From contig JBBRQC010000023.1 in the NCBI GenBank assembly GCA_038227135.1, positions 1 to 50,325 on the forward strand: a DNA stretch of 50,325 bases, in the 5' to 3' direction. The translations under genes were made by a program, and so were the position numbers. Source of the stretch: UBA4720 sp038227135 (GTDB taxonomy: Bacteria > Gemmatimonadota > Gemmatimonadetes > Gemmatimonadales > Gemmatimonadaceae). Below, in pieces: positions 1 to 8,696 of this stretch. The first letter of the stretch is position 1. The number at the start of each line of letters is the position of its first letter. Below the pieces are notes generated by a model. It had not been told where the DNA came from, did no database searches, and saw nothing but the letters and a program-made list of their open reading frames with translations.

Positions 1-216
1 GCAATGAGATCGCTCCGTGCCAAGAAGGGCAAGGCGTTCGACCGGGCATTCCTCCAGCACGAGGTAGATTTCCATAACGCGGTGATCGATGCGGTGACGA
101 ATACTCTTTTGCCCGCGATTCAGAATGCACAGGTCAAGGATCTGGTGACGAAAGTTGCACCGGCATTCGTTGCGCACCGTGATCGCGCGCAAACCCTTCT
201 CAGCGAGCTGAAGTGA
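1..216 (+). CDS. DUF4142-like protein, C-terminal end (partial at window edge)
   Basis: The reading frame is open from base 1, so only the last 71 residues are visible and the true start lies outside the window. The helical segment around HEVDFHNAVIDAV, followed by a charged tail, resembles the C-terminal half of DUF4142 proteins, which are periplasmic four-helix-bundle proteins of unknown role. The stop codon overlaps the GTG start of the next gene (GTGA), so the two are probably translated from one message. The family call rests on a short fragment. Confidence 0.55.
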   Translation, partial: AMRSLRAKKGKAFDRAFLQHEVDFHNAVIDAVTNTLLPAIQNAQVKDLVTKVAPAFVAHRDRAQTLLSELK

Positions 217-1829
217 GCGAACAATCCGAGACGCTGACTGGTCCCGATCTCTCGAGAGGGGTCGAGATCAGCAGCGTCGCGGCTGGTGAGATGGTCGCCG
301 GGCATGCGTTTGGCGAGCCTGTGGTCCTCGTTCACATCGAGCCGAACTGGTTCGCGACTGGAGCGAAATGCACTCACTACGGCGCGCCCCTCAGCGAAGG
401 GGTGCTCGTCGGCGAGACCATCCGTTGTCCATGGCACCACGCCTGTTTCTCGCTGCGGAATGGGGCTGCTACTCACGCGCCGGCCCTCAACGACCTGCCC
501 TGTTACGATGTCGCGCTGGAGAACGACATCGTGCGCGTAACGGGAAGGCGGACAGGCGGCCGGCTGCACGGAAGCGGCCACCGCGTGCGCGAGTCGAGGG
601 CGCCCGACAAAGTGCTCTTCGAGGAAGCCCGGGGAGCTGGGCCTCGCTCCGTGGTGATAATCGGCGCCGGCGCGGCGGGCAATGCGTGCGCTGAAATGCT
701 GCGCCGAGAAGGATACTCCGGGCCAGTTACACTCCTCGACGGCGATCCGGATGCTCCTTACGACAGGCCAAACCTTTCCAAGGACTATCTGGCGGGCACC
801 GCTCCGGAAGAGTGGCTTCCACTCCACCCGAAGGAATTCTATGAGGCGCAGCTGATAGACATTCGACGAGACGCCAGGGCTCGGGCGATCGATACTCAGG
901 CCAAAACCGTTCTGTTGAGCGATGGAACCACGCTGGACTACGAGACGCTTCTGATTGCGACGGGCGCGAGCCCCATTCACCTCGACATTCCCGGCGGGGA
1001 TCGCATTTCCTATCTGCGCACGCTGGGTGACTGCCGCGCCATCACGGACAAGGCGCGGGACGCAAAGACGGCGGTAGTAATCGGCGCTAGTTTCATCGGA
1101 CTCGAGGTGGCGGCATCTCTTGTCACACGTGGCCTTCGCGTACATGTGGTCGCACTCGAAAAACTCCCCCTCGAGCGAATACTTGGCGCCGAGCTTGGAA
1201 CGCTCATCCAAAACGTGCACGAAGGGCGCGGCGTGACGTTTCACCTTGGACGCGCCCCCAAAGCGATCGAGACAAACACGGTGGTTCTCGATGACGGGTC
1301 GCGCATCGACGCGGATCTCATCGTAGCCGGCGTTGGCGTGCGCCCGAATGTCGAACTGGCCGAATCCACCGGCGTCACCATCGATAAGGGCATCGCGGTC
1401 AATGAGTTTCTCGAGACGAGCGTAAAGAATGTCTTCGCAGCCGGTGATGTCGCCCGTTGGCCCGACGCATACTCGGACGCGCGACTCCGCGTCGAACACT
1501 GGGTGGTCGCCGAGCGTCAGGGTCAGGTGGTTGCCCGCAACATGCTCGGCTATCGCGATCGATTTGATGACATCCCGTTCTTCTGGAGCGCGCACTATGA
1601 CAATCTGTCCATTCGGTACACCGGTCACGTGGAGCGCTGGGATGAAACCAGAATCGATGGCGACGTGACGAAGATGGACTGCGCCGTCTCCTATATGGTG
1701 GGAGGACGGCGGCGAGCGATCGCCACGATCAATCGGGACCGCCAGAACCTCGAAAACGAACTGGCGATGGAGAACGAGTTGCAGCTGAGGCCCCCACCGC
1801 CCGTGACGATACAAGCGGGCGAGGTCTGA
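213..1829 (+). CDS. Rieske [2Fe-2S] / FAD-NAD(P) oxidoreductase, AIF-like
   Basis: This 538-residue protein joins an N-terminal Rieske domain (ligands C53, H55, C72, H75 in CTHYGAPL and CPWHHACF) to a pyridine-nucleotide-disulfide-type reductase. The FAD dinucleotide fold GAGAAG is at residues 151-156, a second NAD fold near IGASFIGLEVA, and the AAGDVA motif closes the FAD site. The order matches AIFM3-type and ferredoxin-reductase-like proteins. They move electrons from NAD(P)H through FAD to the iron-sulfur centre. The GTG start at 213 overlaps the previous stop. The physiological electron acceptor cannot be told from sequence. A long open frame on the opposite strand is a composition shadow. 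Confidence 0.9.
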   Translation: MSEQSETLTGPDLSRGVEISSVAAGEMVAGHAFGEPVVLVHIEPNWFATGAKCTHYGAPLSEGVLVGETIRCPWHHACFSLRNGAATHAPALNDLPCYDVALENDIVRVTGRRTGGRLHGSGHRVRESRAPDKVLFEEARGAGPRSVVIIGAGAAGNACAEMLRREGYSGPVTLLDGDPDAPYDRPNLSKDYLAGTAPEEWLPLHPKEFYEAQLIDIRRDARARAIDTQAKTVLLSDGTTLDYETLLIATGASPIHLDIPGGDRISYLRTLGDCRAITDKARDAKTAVVIGASFIGLEVAASLVTRGLRVHVVALEKLPLERILGAELGTLIQNVHEGRGVTFHLGRAPKAIETNTVVLDDGSRIDADLIVAGVGVRPNVELAESTGVTIDKGIAVNEFLETSVKNVFAAGDVARWPDAYSDARLRVEHWVVAERQGQVVARNMLGYRDRFDDIPFFWSAHYDNLSIRYTGHVERWDETRIDGDVTKMDCAVSYMVGGRRRAIATINRDRQNLENELAMENELQLRPPPPVTIQAGEV

Positions 1830-1891
1830 TCGGATGGCTACCCAGCTCGTTCGTGGCGAGTCATTCGCGTACTACCAGGCCGCCTGACGTC

Positions 1892-3379
1892 TCACGAGAT
1901 CGCGAACATGCGCTCGATGTCCCGCTCATACTCGCGGACTCGAGCGCTTTTCGTCTCCGTGGTCCAGTCCAACACTGGCGCCACGATTTCGGCCGCGCGG
2001 GATGCCACGCTCGATCCGTGATCCCGCGTCTCGAACGCGAGATGGGTGCGGCGGATCAGGAGATCGGAGAGCGTTTGGGCCATCTCCGCCTTCACTCCGT
2101 AAATCAGGTGGGCCCCGGTGTAGGGAAGCGCCTCGACCAGGGGCGCGGCGAGGCTCTCGTCTGCGCGCTGGATTCGAACGATCTCTGTCGCGCGGTCTGC
2201 ACCGGGAAGCTCGGTCGAGTCCGTGGCAGCGCGCCGGCCATCCTGACCCAGTGATTTCTGCACGAGATCGACTATCTCCGCCGCCATCGATCTGTAGGTA
2301 GTGAGCTTTCCACCAGTGATGGTTATCACCCCCGAACTGTCGGTGACAATGCTGTGCTCCCGGGATACGGCGCTGGGATTGGTCGTCGAGGCGCTGGCAA
2401 GCGGACGGATGCCCGCCCACGCGCTCACTACGTCGTCGCGCGTCAGGCGGGCGCGCGGAAAATAAGCGTTCGCCGATCGTATCAGGTAATCAACATCGTC
2501 TGGTGACGCGTGCACCGCCTCGGGGGATTCGGTCGTCCAGGTGTCCGTAGTCCCGATGATCGCCTGTGAGCCGGCTGGCAGACAGAACATCACCCGCCCG
2601 TCAACGGGGGAAATGAGCGTGATCGCATCACGATTCCCGACTCGCTCTCTCGCCACCGAGATATGGACTCCCTTGCTGCCGCGACTCCGCCGCGCGTGGT
2701 CGTCGGCGATGAAGCTGTTTTGCCACACGCCCGTCGCGTTCACGATGACCCGGGCTCTCACATCGTAGGCCTCGCCGGCATGCGGTTCCACCGTTGCGCC
2801 GATCGCCCTGCCGTTTTCTCTGAGAAGCTCGGTCACGCGTGTGTGGCTTCTGACTGTCGCCCCATTGTCCCGCGCCGCGATGGCATTCACGATCGTGAGC
2901 CGCGCATCATCGGTGCAGGCGTCGTAGTACACCGCGCCGCCCGTCAGCCCCGCGCCCTCGAGCGATGGCTCCCGCTCGACCGTCTCAGCGGCGTTTAGCG
3001 TGAAGTGACGGCGCGAACGGCCGGCCGCCATGAGATGATACACCAGGAGTCCCGCGCTCAGTTTCAGTTTTCCCACGCGCGAGCCGCGATAAATCGGCCA
3101 GGTGAAAGCGAGCGGCTTAACGATGTGTGGAGCGATGCGGAGCAACGTTTGTCTCTCGCGGATGGACTCGTGAACCAGATGGAGCTGCGCCCGCTCCAGA
3201 TACCTGATGCCCCCGTGGATCAGTCTGGACGACCGGCCCGAGGTCCCGCTCGCAAAGTCATCGCTTTCGAACAGTGCCACGCGCAGGCCTCGCATCGCTG
3301 CATCCCGGGCGACACCGCAGCCCGTAATCCCACCCCCGATCACGAGCAAATCGAATTTTTCTCCGGACGGTCCAGTCAT
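1892..3379 (-). CDS. glpD: Aerobic glycerol-3-phosphate dehydrogenase
   Basis: This is a 495-residue FAD-dependent enzyme oxidising glycerol 3-phosphate to dihydroxyacetone phosphate at the inner face of the membrane and passing electrons to quinone. The FAD-binding GGGITG is at residues 15-20, followed by the GlpD signatures SGTSGRSSRLIHGG and, near the C-terminus, ITGGKLTTYRSMA. An upstream in-frame ATG exists, but the ATG at 3379 is preferred: it starts just before the Rossmann strand (KFDLLVIGGG) and has a purine-rich AGAAGAGA in front. No glycerol kinase or glycerol facilitator is adjacent, so it is an orphan here, transcribed divergently from the DUF1203 gene. Confidence 0.93.
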   Translation of the reverse strand: MTGPSGEKFDLLVIGGGITGCGVARDAAMRGLRVALFESDDFASGTSGRSSRLIHGGIRYLERAQLHLVHESIRERQTLLRIAPHIVKPLAFTWPIYRGSRVGKLKLSAGLLVYHLMAAGRSRRHFTLNAAETVEREPSLEGAGLTGGAVYYDACTDDARLTIVNAIAARDNGATVRSHTRVTELLRENGRAIGATVEPHAGEAYDVRARVIVNATGVWQNSFIADDHARRSRGSKGVHISVARERVGNRDAITLISPVDGRVMFCLPAGSQAIIGTTDTWTTESPEAVHASPDDVDYLIRSANAYFPRARLTRDDVVSAWAGIRPLASASTTNPSAVSREHSIVTDSSGVITITGGKLTTYRSMAAEIVDLVQKSLGQDGRRAATDSTELPGADRATEIVRIQRADESLAAPLVEALPYTGAHLIYGVKAEMAQTLSDLLIRRTHLAFETRDHGSSVASRAAEIVAPVLDWTTETKSARVREYERDIERMFAIS

Positions 3380-3519
3380 TCTCTTCTGATGTCGGAAGTG
3401 CCGCTGAAGCAGCCCAAGTATAAGGAATTTGACCGCAAGATTCGGATATCGGCTATCCGCGTTCACCAGCATCATTCGGCACGCGTAGTAGAACCGACCG
3501 TTCAATCAGGAGAATTACG

Positions 3520-4041
3520 ATGCAATCCTATCGCGTAGTGGCCCTTGGAGAGCCGATCGCAAACGCGGTCCGTATGACACTCCGATCACCGGGTTACGGC
3601 CATCCCGCTCACGCCGAGCTGGCCACGGGTTACGGGCCATGCCGCCATTGCCTGAAGGCGTTTGATGTGGGCAAAGATCGCCGCATACTATTCACCTACG
3701 ATCCATTCTACGGAAGGGAAACCCTTCCTCTGCCCGGCCCTGTCTTCATCCACGAGGACCATTGCGAGCCGTATGCCGAGGATGGAGGCTTCCCGGTCGA
3801 CATGCTCTCCCACCACCTGACGCTCAACGCCTATGCGGATGGCCGGCGACTGGTTGCGCAGAGGTATGTTTCCAATGGTGGCGTGGAGGCGGAGATTCAG
3901 CTGCTTCTCCGGGATCGCGACGTGGACTACATCCATGTGCGTGACACCAACGCAGGCTGTTATGATTTTTCCATCGAAAGGACGAAAGAAGCAGGCCTCG
4001 ATGAAAACAGCAAATCCAGCGCAGGAGCTTCCCATGAATGA
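3520..4041 (+). CDS. DUF1203 domain protein
   Basis: This 173-residue cytosolic protein has the DUF1203 pattern: a CRHC pair near residue 41, the aromatic-rich FTYDPFYGRETLPLPGP, then FIHEDHCEPY. The biochemical role of the family is unknown. A clear AGGAGA lies 7 nt before the ATG. Its last 8 nt overlap the start of ada (ATGAATGA), so expression is probably coupled to DNA-alkylation repair; this is inference from overlap only. Confidence 0.8.
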   Translation: MQSYRVVALGEPIANAVRMTLRSPGYGHPAHAELATGYGPCRHCLKAFDVGKDRRILFTYDPFYGRETLPLPGPVFIHEDHCEPYAEDGGFPVDMLSHHLTLNAYADGRRLVAQRYVSNGGVEAEIQLLLRDRDVDYIHVRDTNAGCYDFSIERTKEAGLDENSKSSAGASHE

Positions 4042-5107
4042 ATCCATGGCGTGGGAGTCCGTGCTCCACAGAGACCCTTCGGCCGATGACCGGTTTCTTT
4101 ACGGCGTCACGACGACGGGAATCTATTGCCGCCCATCATGTCCGTCGCGGAGGCCGAAGCGCGGCAACGTCGCGTTCTTCTCTTGCGTGGAAGCCGCGGA
4201 GCGCGCCGGATTCCGCGCCTGCCAACGCTGCCGCCCAAACCGCGCGAAATCACCCAACCCGGCGGTTCAGCGCGCGCGCGAGTACATCGACAGCCAGATC
4301 GCCGATCTCAGCGATGAGCGTATCACTCTCGAGTTGCTCGGCGAGGAATCGGGTATGAGCCCGTATTACCTGCAGCGAAAGTTCAAGGAGCTTATCGGAT
4401 TGACGCCGGCGCAATACATCCGCGCGCGAAAGACCGAGTTGCTCAAGGGCCAGCTGAAGCGCGGCGAGACAGTAAGCCGCGCCACGTTCGGCGCGGGCTA
4501 CGGCTCGAGCAGCAGGGTTTACGGTGATGCCGACGCAAGACTCGGCATGACGCCTGCCACTTACCGCCGCGGCGGCGCCGGGATGCACATCGAGTACGTG
4601 ACCGCGGAGACGTCGCTCGGCACTCTGCTCGTCGCGGCGACGGATCGTGGTGTGTGCGCCGTTACACTCGGGGACGATGCCAAGAGTCTGGAGGCCGCAC
4701 TGGAGCTGGAGTATCCGGCAGCGGCGCGGACTCGCGTCGCAGATTCGTCGAGCTCACTCCGTATCTGGGTCGGGAGGATTATCGCAGCGGTCGAAGGCGA
4801 GTCATCGCGTACGGAGACGCCGCTCGATGTCCGGGCTTCCGCCTTTCAGTGGAAGGTATGGCGCGCGCTGCAGAAGATTCCGTTTGGCGAGACCCGCACT
4901 TACACCGAGATCGCCGAGGCGATCGGATCTCCGCGAGCAGCGCGCGCGGTAGCAAGTGCCTGCGCCAGCAATCCTGTTTCTGTGGTAATCCCCTGCCATC
5001 GTGTTGTCAGGCGGAGTGGCGAGCTCGGCGGTTACCGCTGGGGGATCGAGCGCAAGAGGCGTCTGGTCGAAAAAGAACGGACCGCGCGAGAGCGAGGTAC
5101 GTCCTAG
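4034..5107 (+). CDS. ada: Bifunctional Ada: methylphosphotriester repair activator and O6-methylguanine-DNA methyltransferase
   Basis: This 357-residue protein has all three Ada parts. The N-terminal zinc domain has four cysteines, C32, C36, C63 and C66; C32 corresponds to the methyl-acceptor that turns Ada into an activator. An AraC-type DNA-binding domain spans about 75-180 (EESGMSPYYLQRKFKELIG). The C-terminal methyltransferase has acceptor C321 in IPCHRVV. The start at 4034 has AGGAG 6 nt upstream and overlaps the DUF1203 stop; the frame is open further upstream but encodes nothing Ada-like there. By analogy with E. coli, methylated Ada would activate its own operon, but I did not identify an Ada box. 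Confidence 0.95.
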   Translation: MNESMAWESVLHRDPSADDRFLYGVTTTGIYCRPSCPSRRPKRGNVAFFSCVEAAERAGFRACQRCRPNRAKSPNPAVQRAREYIDSQIADLSDERITLELLGEESGMSPYYLQRKFKELIGLTPAQYIRARKTELLKGQLKRGETVSRATFGAGYGSSSRVYGDADARLGMTPATYRRGGAGMHIEYVTAETSLGTLLVAATDRGVCAVTLGDDAKSLEAALELEYPAAARTRVADSSSSLRIWVGRIIAAVEGESSRTETPLDVRASAFQWKVWRALQKIPFGETRTYTEIAEAIGSPRAARAVASACASNPVSVVIPCHRVVRRSGELGGYRWGIERKRRLVEKERTARERGTS

Positions 5108-5127
5108 AAAGATAAACGACGCCGGTC

Positions 5128-5139
5128 TATGTTCCCTGC
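5128..5139 (+). promoter_or_regulatory. Putative -10 box (TATGTT) for a leaderless fadI mRNA
   Basis: TATGTT at 5128-5133 lies 6 nt before the ATG and there is no Shine-Dalgarno sequence. That places the expected +1 at or next to the start codon. The same arrangement recurs before four other genes in this window. Confidence 0.4.
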
Positions 5140-6438
5140 ATGGCTACATTCGGGAACGGACGCCGCGTCGCGATCGTCGCAGGCGTGAGGACGCCGTTTG
5201 CAAAAGCAGGAACCGCGTTCAAGTCGATTTCGGCGATAGATCTTGGCAAGCTGTGCGTGGCTGAGCTGCTTCAGCGGACCAACCTCGACGGTAAGGAAGT
5301 TCAGGCGCTCGTGTTCGGAACCGTCATTCCATCTGTGATCGCGCCAAACATCGCCCGCGAGGTGTCGCTGCTGCCGCTGCTGCCGAAAGGCGTCCAGGCA
5401 TACACCGTGGGTCGAGCGTGTGCGTCTGCCAACCAGGCGATAACCGACGCAGCAGACCAGATCGCACTGGGGCATCTCGACGTCGCGATTGCGGGCGGAT
5501 CCGAGTCGCTCTCGAACATCCCGATCCTGCACGCGCAGGGATTCGCCGACGCGCTCGTGCTCGCATCGAAGGCGAAATCGTTCCCCGCCCGTCTCAAAGC
5601 CCTGTCGCGGATCCGTCCGAAAGACCTCGTCCCCGTTACGCCGGCGATCGCCGAGCCTTCAACAGACGAAACGATGGGTCAGTCGGCCGAAAAAATGGCG
5701 AAGCTCAACGCGATCGCTCGCGAGGAGCAGGACCATTTCGCGCTCAGGTCACATCGCCTGGCGGCTGCCGGAACGGCCGACGGCAGACTGACCGCCGAGA
5801 TCATGCCGGTCTATGTGCCGCCCAGGTTCGAAAGCGTGCTCACCTCCGACAATGGCATTCGCGAGGACACGAGCTACGAGCAGCTCGCGGCACTTAGACC
5901 AGTATTCGACAGGAAATACGGCTCCGTGACCGCCGGGAATTCCTCGCCGCTCACCGACGGAGGTGCGTGCGTGCTCCTCATGAATGAAGAAAAGGCGCGC
6001 GCACTCGGCTATCCCCCGCTCGGAATCATTCGCTCGTACGCTTACGCGGCTCTCGACCCGGGCGAGCAGCTCCTCCAGGCGCCTGTGCTTGCCGCGCCGG
6101 TCGCGCTAAAGCGCGCGGGGCTCACGCTGAAGGACATCGATCTCGTCGAGATGCACGAGGCGTTCGCGGCACAGGTGCTTTCCAATCTGAAGGGCTTCGA
6201 ATCGAAATGGTGGGCGGAGCGCGCGGGGTTCTCTCAACCCGTCGGTGAAGTGGACAGAGCGAAGCTCAACGTGATGGGTGGCTCGATTGCGATTGGACAT
6301 CCATTCGGTGCAACGGGCGCCCGCATTACGACGACGCTGCTCAACGAATTGCGGCGGCGCGGCGGTCAGTTCGGACTCATGACGGTTTGCACCGCGGGCG
6401 GGATGGGGTTCGCGATGGTGGTGGAGCGAACCCGATGA
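5140..6438 (+). CDS. fadI: Acetyl-CoA C-acyltransferase (3-ketoacyl-CoA thiolase), FadI type
   Basis: This 432-residue thiolase carries out the last step of fatty-acid beta-oxidation, cleaving 3-ketoacyl-CoA with CoA to acetyl-CoA and a shortened acyl-CoA. The nucleophile is C94 in GRACASANQA; the other signatures are NVMGGSIAIGHPFGATGAR and, at the C-terminus, VCTAGGMGFAM with the second catalytic cysteine. Length and the SLLPLLPKGV region resemble FadI more than FadA. It is the first gene of an overlapping run, and its stop overlaps the fadJ ATG (ATGA), matching the two subunits of one trifunctional complex. Confidence 0.93.
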   Translation: MATFGNGRRVAIVAGVRTPFAKAGTAFKSISAIDLGKLCVAELLQRTNLDGKEVQALVFGTVIPSVIAPNIAREVSLLPLLPKGVQAYTVGRACASANQAITDAADQIALGHLDVAIAGGSESLSNIPILHAQGFADALVLASKAKSFPARLKALSRIRPKDLVPVTPAIAEPSTDETMGQSAEKMAKLNAIAREEQDHFALRSHRLAAAGTADGRLTAEIMPVYVPPRFESVLTSDNGIREDTSYEQLAALRPVFDRKYGSVTAGNSSPLTDGGACVLLMNEEKARALGYPPLGIIRSYAYAALDPGEQLLQAPVLAAPVALKRAGLTLKDIDLVEMHEAFAAQVLSNLKGFESKWWAERAGFSQPVGEVDRAKLNVMGGSIAIGHPFGATGARITTTLLNELRRRGGQFGLMTVCTAGGMGFAMVVERTR

Positions 6439-8696
6439 GCTCGACCGAGGCGCCTCTCGGCGGACTCGTGGGAACGAGATACAAGCCGGCATTGTCGGTC
6501 GAGGTTAGCGACGGCATCGCGATCATCACCTTCGACTTGCCGAACGAATCGGTGAACAAGCTGAATCGCACCGTGAAGGACGAATTCGTGGCGCTCGTGA
6601 CGCGGCTCGAGCGCGACACAACGGTTCAGGCGGCGGTGTTCATCAGCGGAAAACCCGACGTCTGGATCGCCGGCGCCGACATCGAGGAGTTTCAGGAGCT
6701 GAGGACCGCGACGGACGCTGAGCGGCTCAGTCGCGATGGCCAGATGCTCCTCGATTCCGTCGAACGGCTGCGCATTCCGATCATCGCCGCAATCCACGGC
6801 GCCTGCCTTGGCGGCGGACTCGAGACAGCACTCGCCTGTCGATATCGAATCGCGACCGATCATCCCAAGACGATTCTCGGCCTGCCTGAGGTCCAGCTCG
6901 GATTGATTCCCGGTGCGGGCGGGACGCAGCGACTTCCGCGTAGGATCGGGCTCACGAACGCGTTGGACATGATCCTCACCGGAAAGACCGTTCGCGGGAC
7001 CAAGGCACTCAAGCTCGGCTTGATCGATGAGTTGGTGCACCCGTCGATACTCCGCAGCGTCGCCATCCAGCGCGCGCACGAAGTCGGCGAAGGAAGGCGC
7101 AAGAGTGAGAAGCACAGCGGCGGCGTCAAGGGAATACTGCTTGAGTCCAATCCCGCGGGCAGGGCCATCGTGCTGCGGAAAGCACGCGAACAAACTCTCG
7201 CCAAATCGCGTGGACATTATCCCGCTCTGATCGCGGCGATCGATGTAATCGCGGCCGGATACGAGAAGGGAGTCGCGCAGGGATACCGCGAGGAATCGCG
7301 CCGCTTTGGCGAGCTCGCGATGACCGATGTCTCACGGCAGCTGATCTTCCTGTTTTTTGCCACCAACGAGCTGAAGAAGGACCCGGGTATTGAGCCGTCA
7401 CAGTATCCGGAGCTCCCGGTGTCGGCGTTCGAGCCGCTCCCGGTGGAGAAGATCGCGATCATCGGTGCTGGATTCATGGGGGCGGGCATCGCTTCGATCG
7501 CCGTGCAGCATGGAAGTCTCGTGCGCCTCAAGGACGCCGACCACGGCCGCGTCGCCAAGGGTTACGCCGCCGTCCGCGATATTCTGAAAGAGCGTCTGAC
7601 CAAGAGACAGATCAGCAAGGTCCAATACAGTGATTACATGGCGCTCCTCGGAGGAACCGTCGACTACTCAGGATTCGGCAACGTCGATCTCGTGATCGAG
7701 GCCGTCTTCGAGGATCTCGCGGTGAAGCACCAGGTGCTGCGCGAGGCGGAGGCATCGATTCATCCGAGCGCAATCTTCGCCTCCAACACATCCACGATCC
7801 CAATCGGGCAGATCGCACAGGCGTCGAGCCGGCCGGAGCGCGTGATCGGCATGCATTTCTTCTCTCCGGTGCACAAGATGCCGCTGCTCGAGGTGATCAC
7901 GACTGCGGACACCCACCCGCAGGTGACCGCTACCGTCGTTGCATACGGAAAGAAGCTCGGCAAAACGGTGATCGTGGTGAACGACGGGCCGGGTTTCTAC
8001 GCGAATCGCATTCTCTCGCCGTACATAAACGAGGCGGGGATTCTGCTGGACCAGGGTGTCGCCGTGGACATCATTGACAGAGCGCTGGTCGATTTCGGAT
8101 TTCCGGTGGGGCCCATCACTCTCATAGATGAAGTCGGGCTCGATGTTGCAACCAAGGCCGGAAAGATCATGGCTGAGGCTTTTCCGGAGAGATTGCAACC
8201 AGCGAAATCGATTCAGGCGGTCGTCGCCGCCGGGCGGTACGGACGCAAATCCAAGAAGGGTTTCTATACCTACGACAAGGAAGGGAAGAAAAGCGACGTC
8301 GATCCGTCGGTCTACAGTATCTTCCTGGCTCCTGGAAACATTCCGCTGGCGCCGTCGATCATGCCGACCTCGGCGGAAGCCCCTCCGTTTCCGGAGATGC
8401 CGGGCGTGCAGATTCAACAACGCACGGTACTCGCCATGTTGAACGAAGCCGCCCGCTGCCTGAGCGATGGAATCATCCGCTCGGCTCGGGATGGCGACGT
8501 AGGCGCAGTCTTCGGAATCGGGTTTCCGCCATTCCGCGGCGGACCGTTCCGCTATATGGACACTCTTGGGATCAAGATCGTCGTGCAGCGGCTCGAGGAT
8601 CTCAACGCGAGGTTTCCGGGACGATTCGAGCCCGCGGAGCTGCTGATCGACATGGCTCGCCGCAACCAGTCGTTCTACGCAGACGAACACGGGTGA
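6435..8696 (+). CDS. fadJ: Fatty-acid oxidation complex alpha subunit: enoyl-CoA hydratase / 3-hydroxyacyl-CoA dehydrogenase
   Basis: This 753-residue multifunctional enzyme has an N-terminal crotonase domain (oxyanion loops IHGACLGGGLE and GLPEVQLGLIPGAGGTQRLPR) and a C-terminal 3-hydroxyacyl-CoA dehydrogenase with NAD motif IIGAGFMGAGIA and the signature HFFSPVHKMPLLEVI. Together with FadI it performs hydration, NAD-dependent oxidation and thiolysis. The ATG at 6435 overlaps the fadI stop; upstream in-frame codons lie inside fadI and are not used. Its own stop overlaps the GTG of the next gene. Confidence 0.93.
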   Translation: MSSTEAPLGGLVGTRYKPALSVEVSDGIAIITFDLPNESVNKLNRTVKDEFVALVTRLERDTTVQAAVFISGKPDVWIAGADIEEFQELRTATDAERLSRDGQMLLDSVERLRIPIIAAIHGACLGGGLETALACRYRIATDHPKTILGLPEVQLGLIPGAGGTQRLPRRIGLTNALDMILTGKTVRGTKALKLGLIDELVHPSILRSVAIQRAHEVGEGRRKSEKHSGGVKGILLESNPAGRAIVLRKAREQTLAKSRGHYPALIAAIDVIAAGYEKGVAQGYREESRRFGELAMTDVSRQLIFLFFATNELKKDPGIEPSQYPELPVSAFEPLPVEKIAIIGAGFMGAGIASIAVQHGSLVRLKDADHGRVAKGYAAVRDILKERLTKRQISKVQYSDYMALLGGTVDYSGFGNVDLVIEAVFEDLAVKHQVLREAEASIHPSAIFASNTSTIPIGQIAQASSRPERVIGMHFFSPVHKMPLLEVITTADTHPQVTATVVAYGKKLGKTVIVVNDGPGFYANRILSPYINEAGILLDQGVAVDIIDRALVDFGFPVGPITLIDEVGLDVATKAGKIMAEAFPERLQPAKSIQAVVAAGRYGRKSKKGFYTYDKEGKKSDVDPSVYSIFLAPGNIPLAPSIMPTSAEAPPFPEMPGVQIQQRTVLAMLNEAARCLSDGIIRSARDGDVGAVFGIGFPPFRGGPFRYMDTLGIKIVVQRLEDLNARFPGRFEPAELLIDMARRNQSFYADEHG

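Noticed and set aside
120..1814. Long open frame antisense to the Rieske/AIF gene (564 codons)
   Set aside because: The plus strand has complete Rieske and FAD/NAD motifs; the antisense product has no recognisable domain and is typical of G+C-rich shadow frames.
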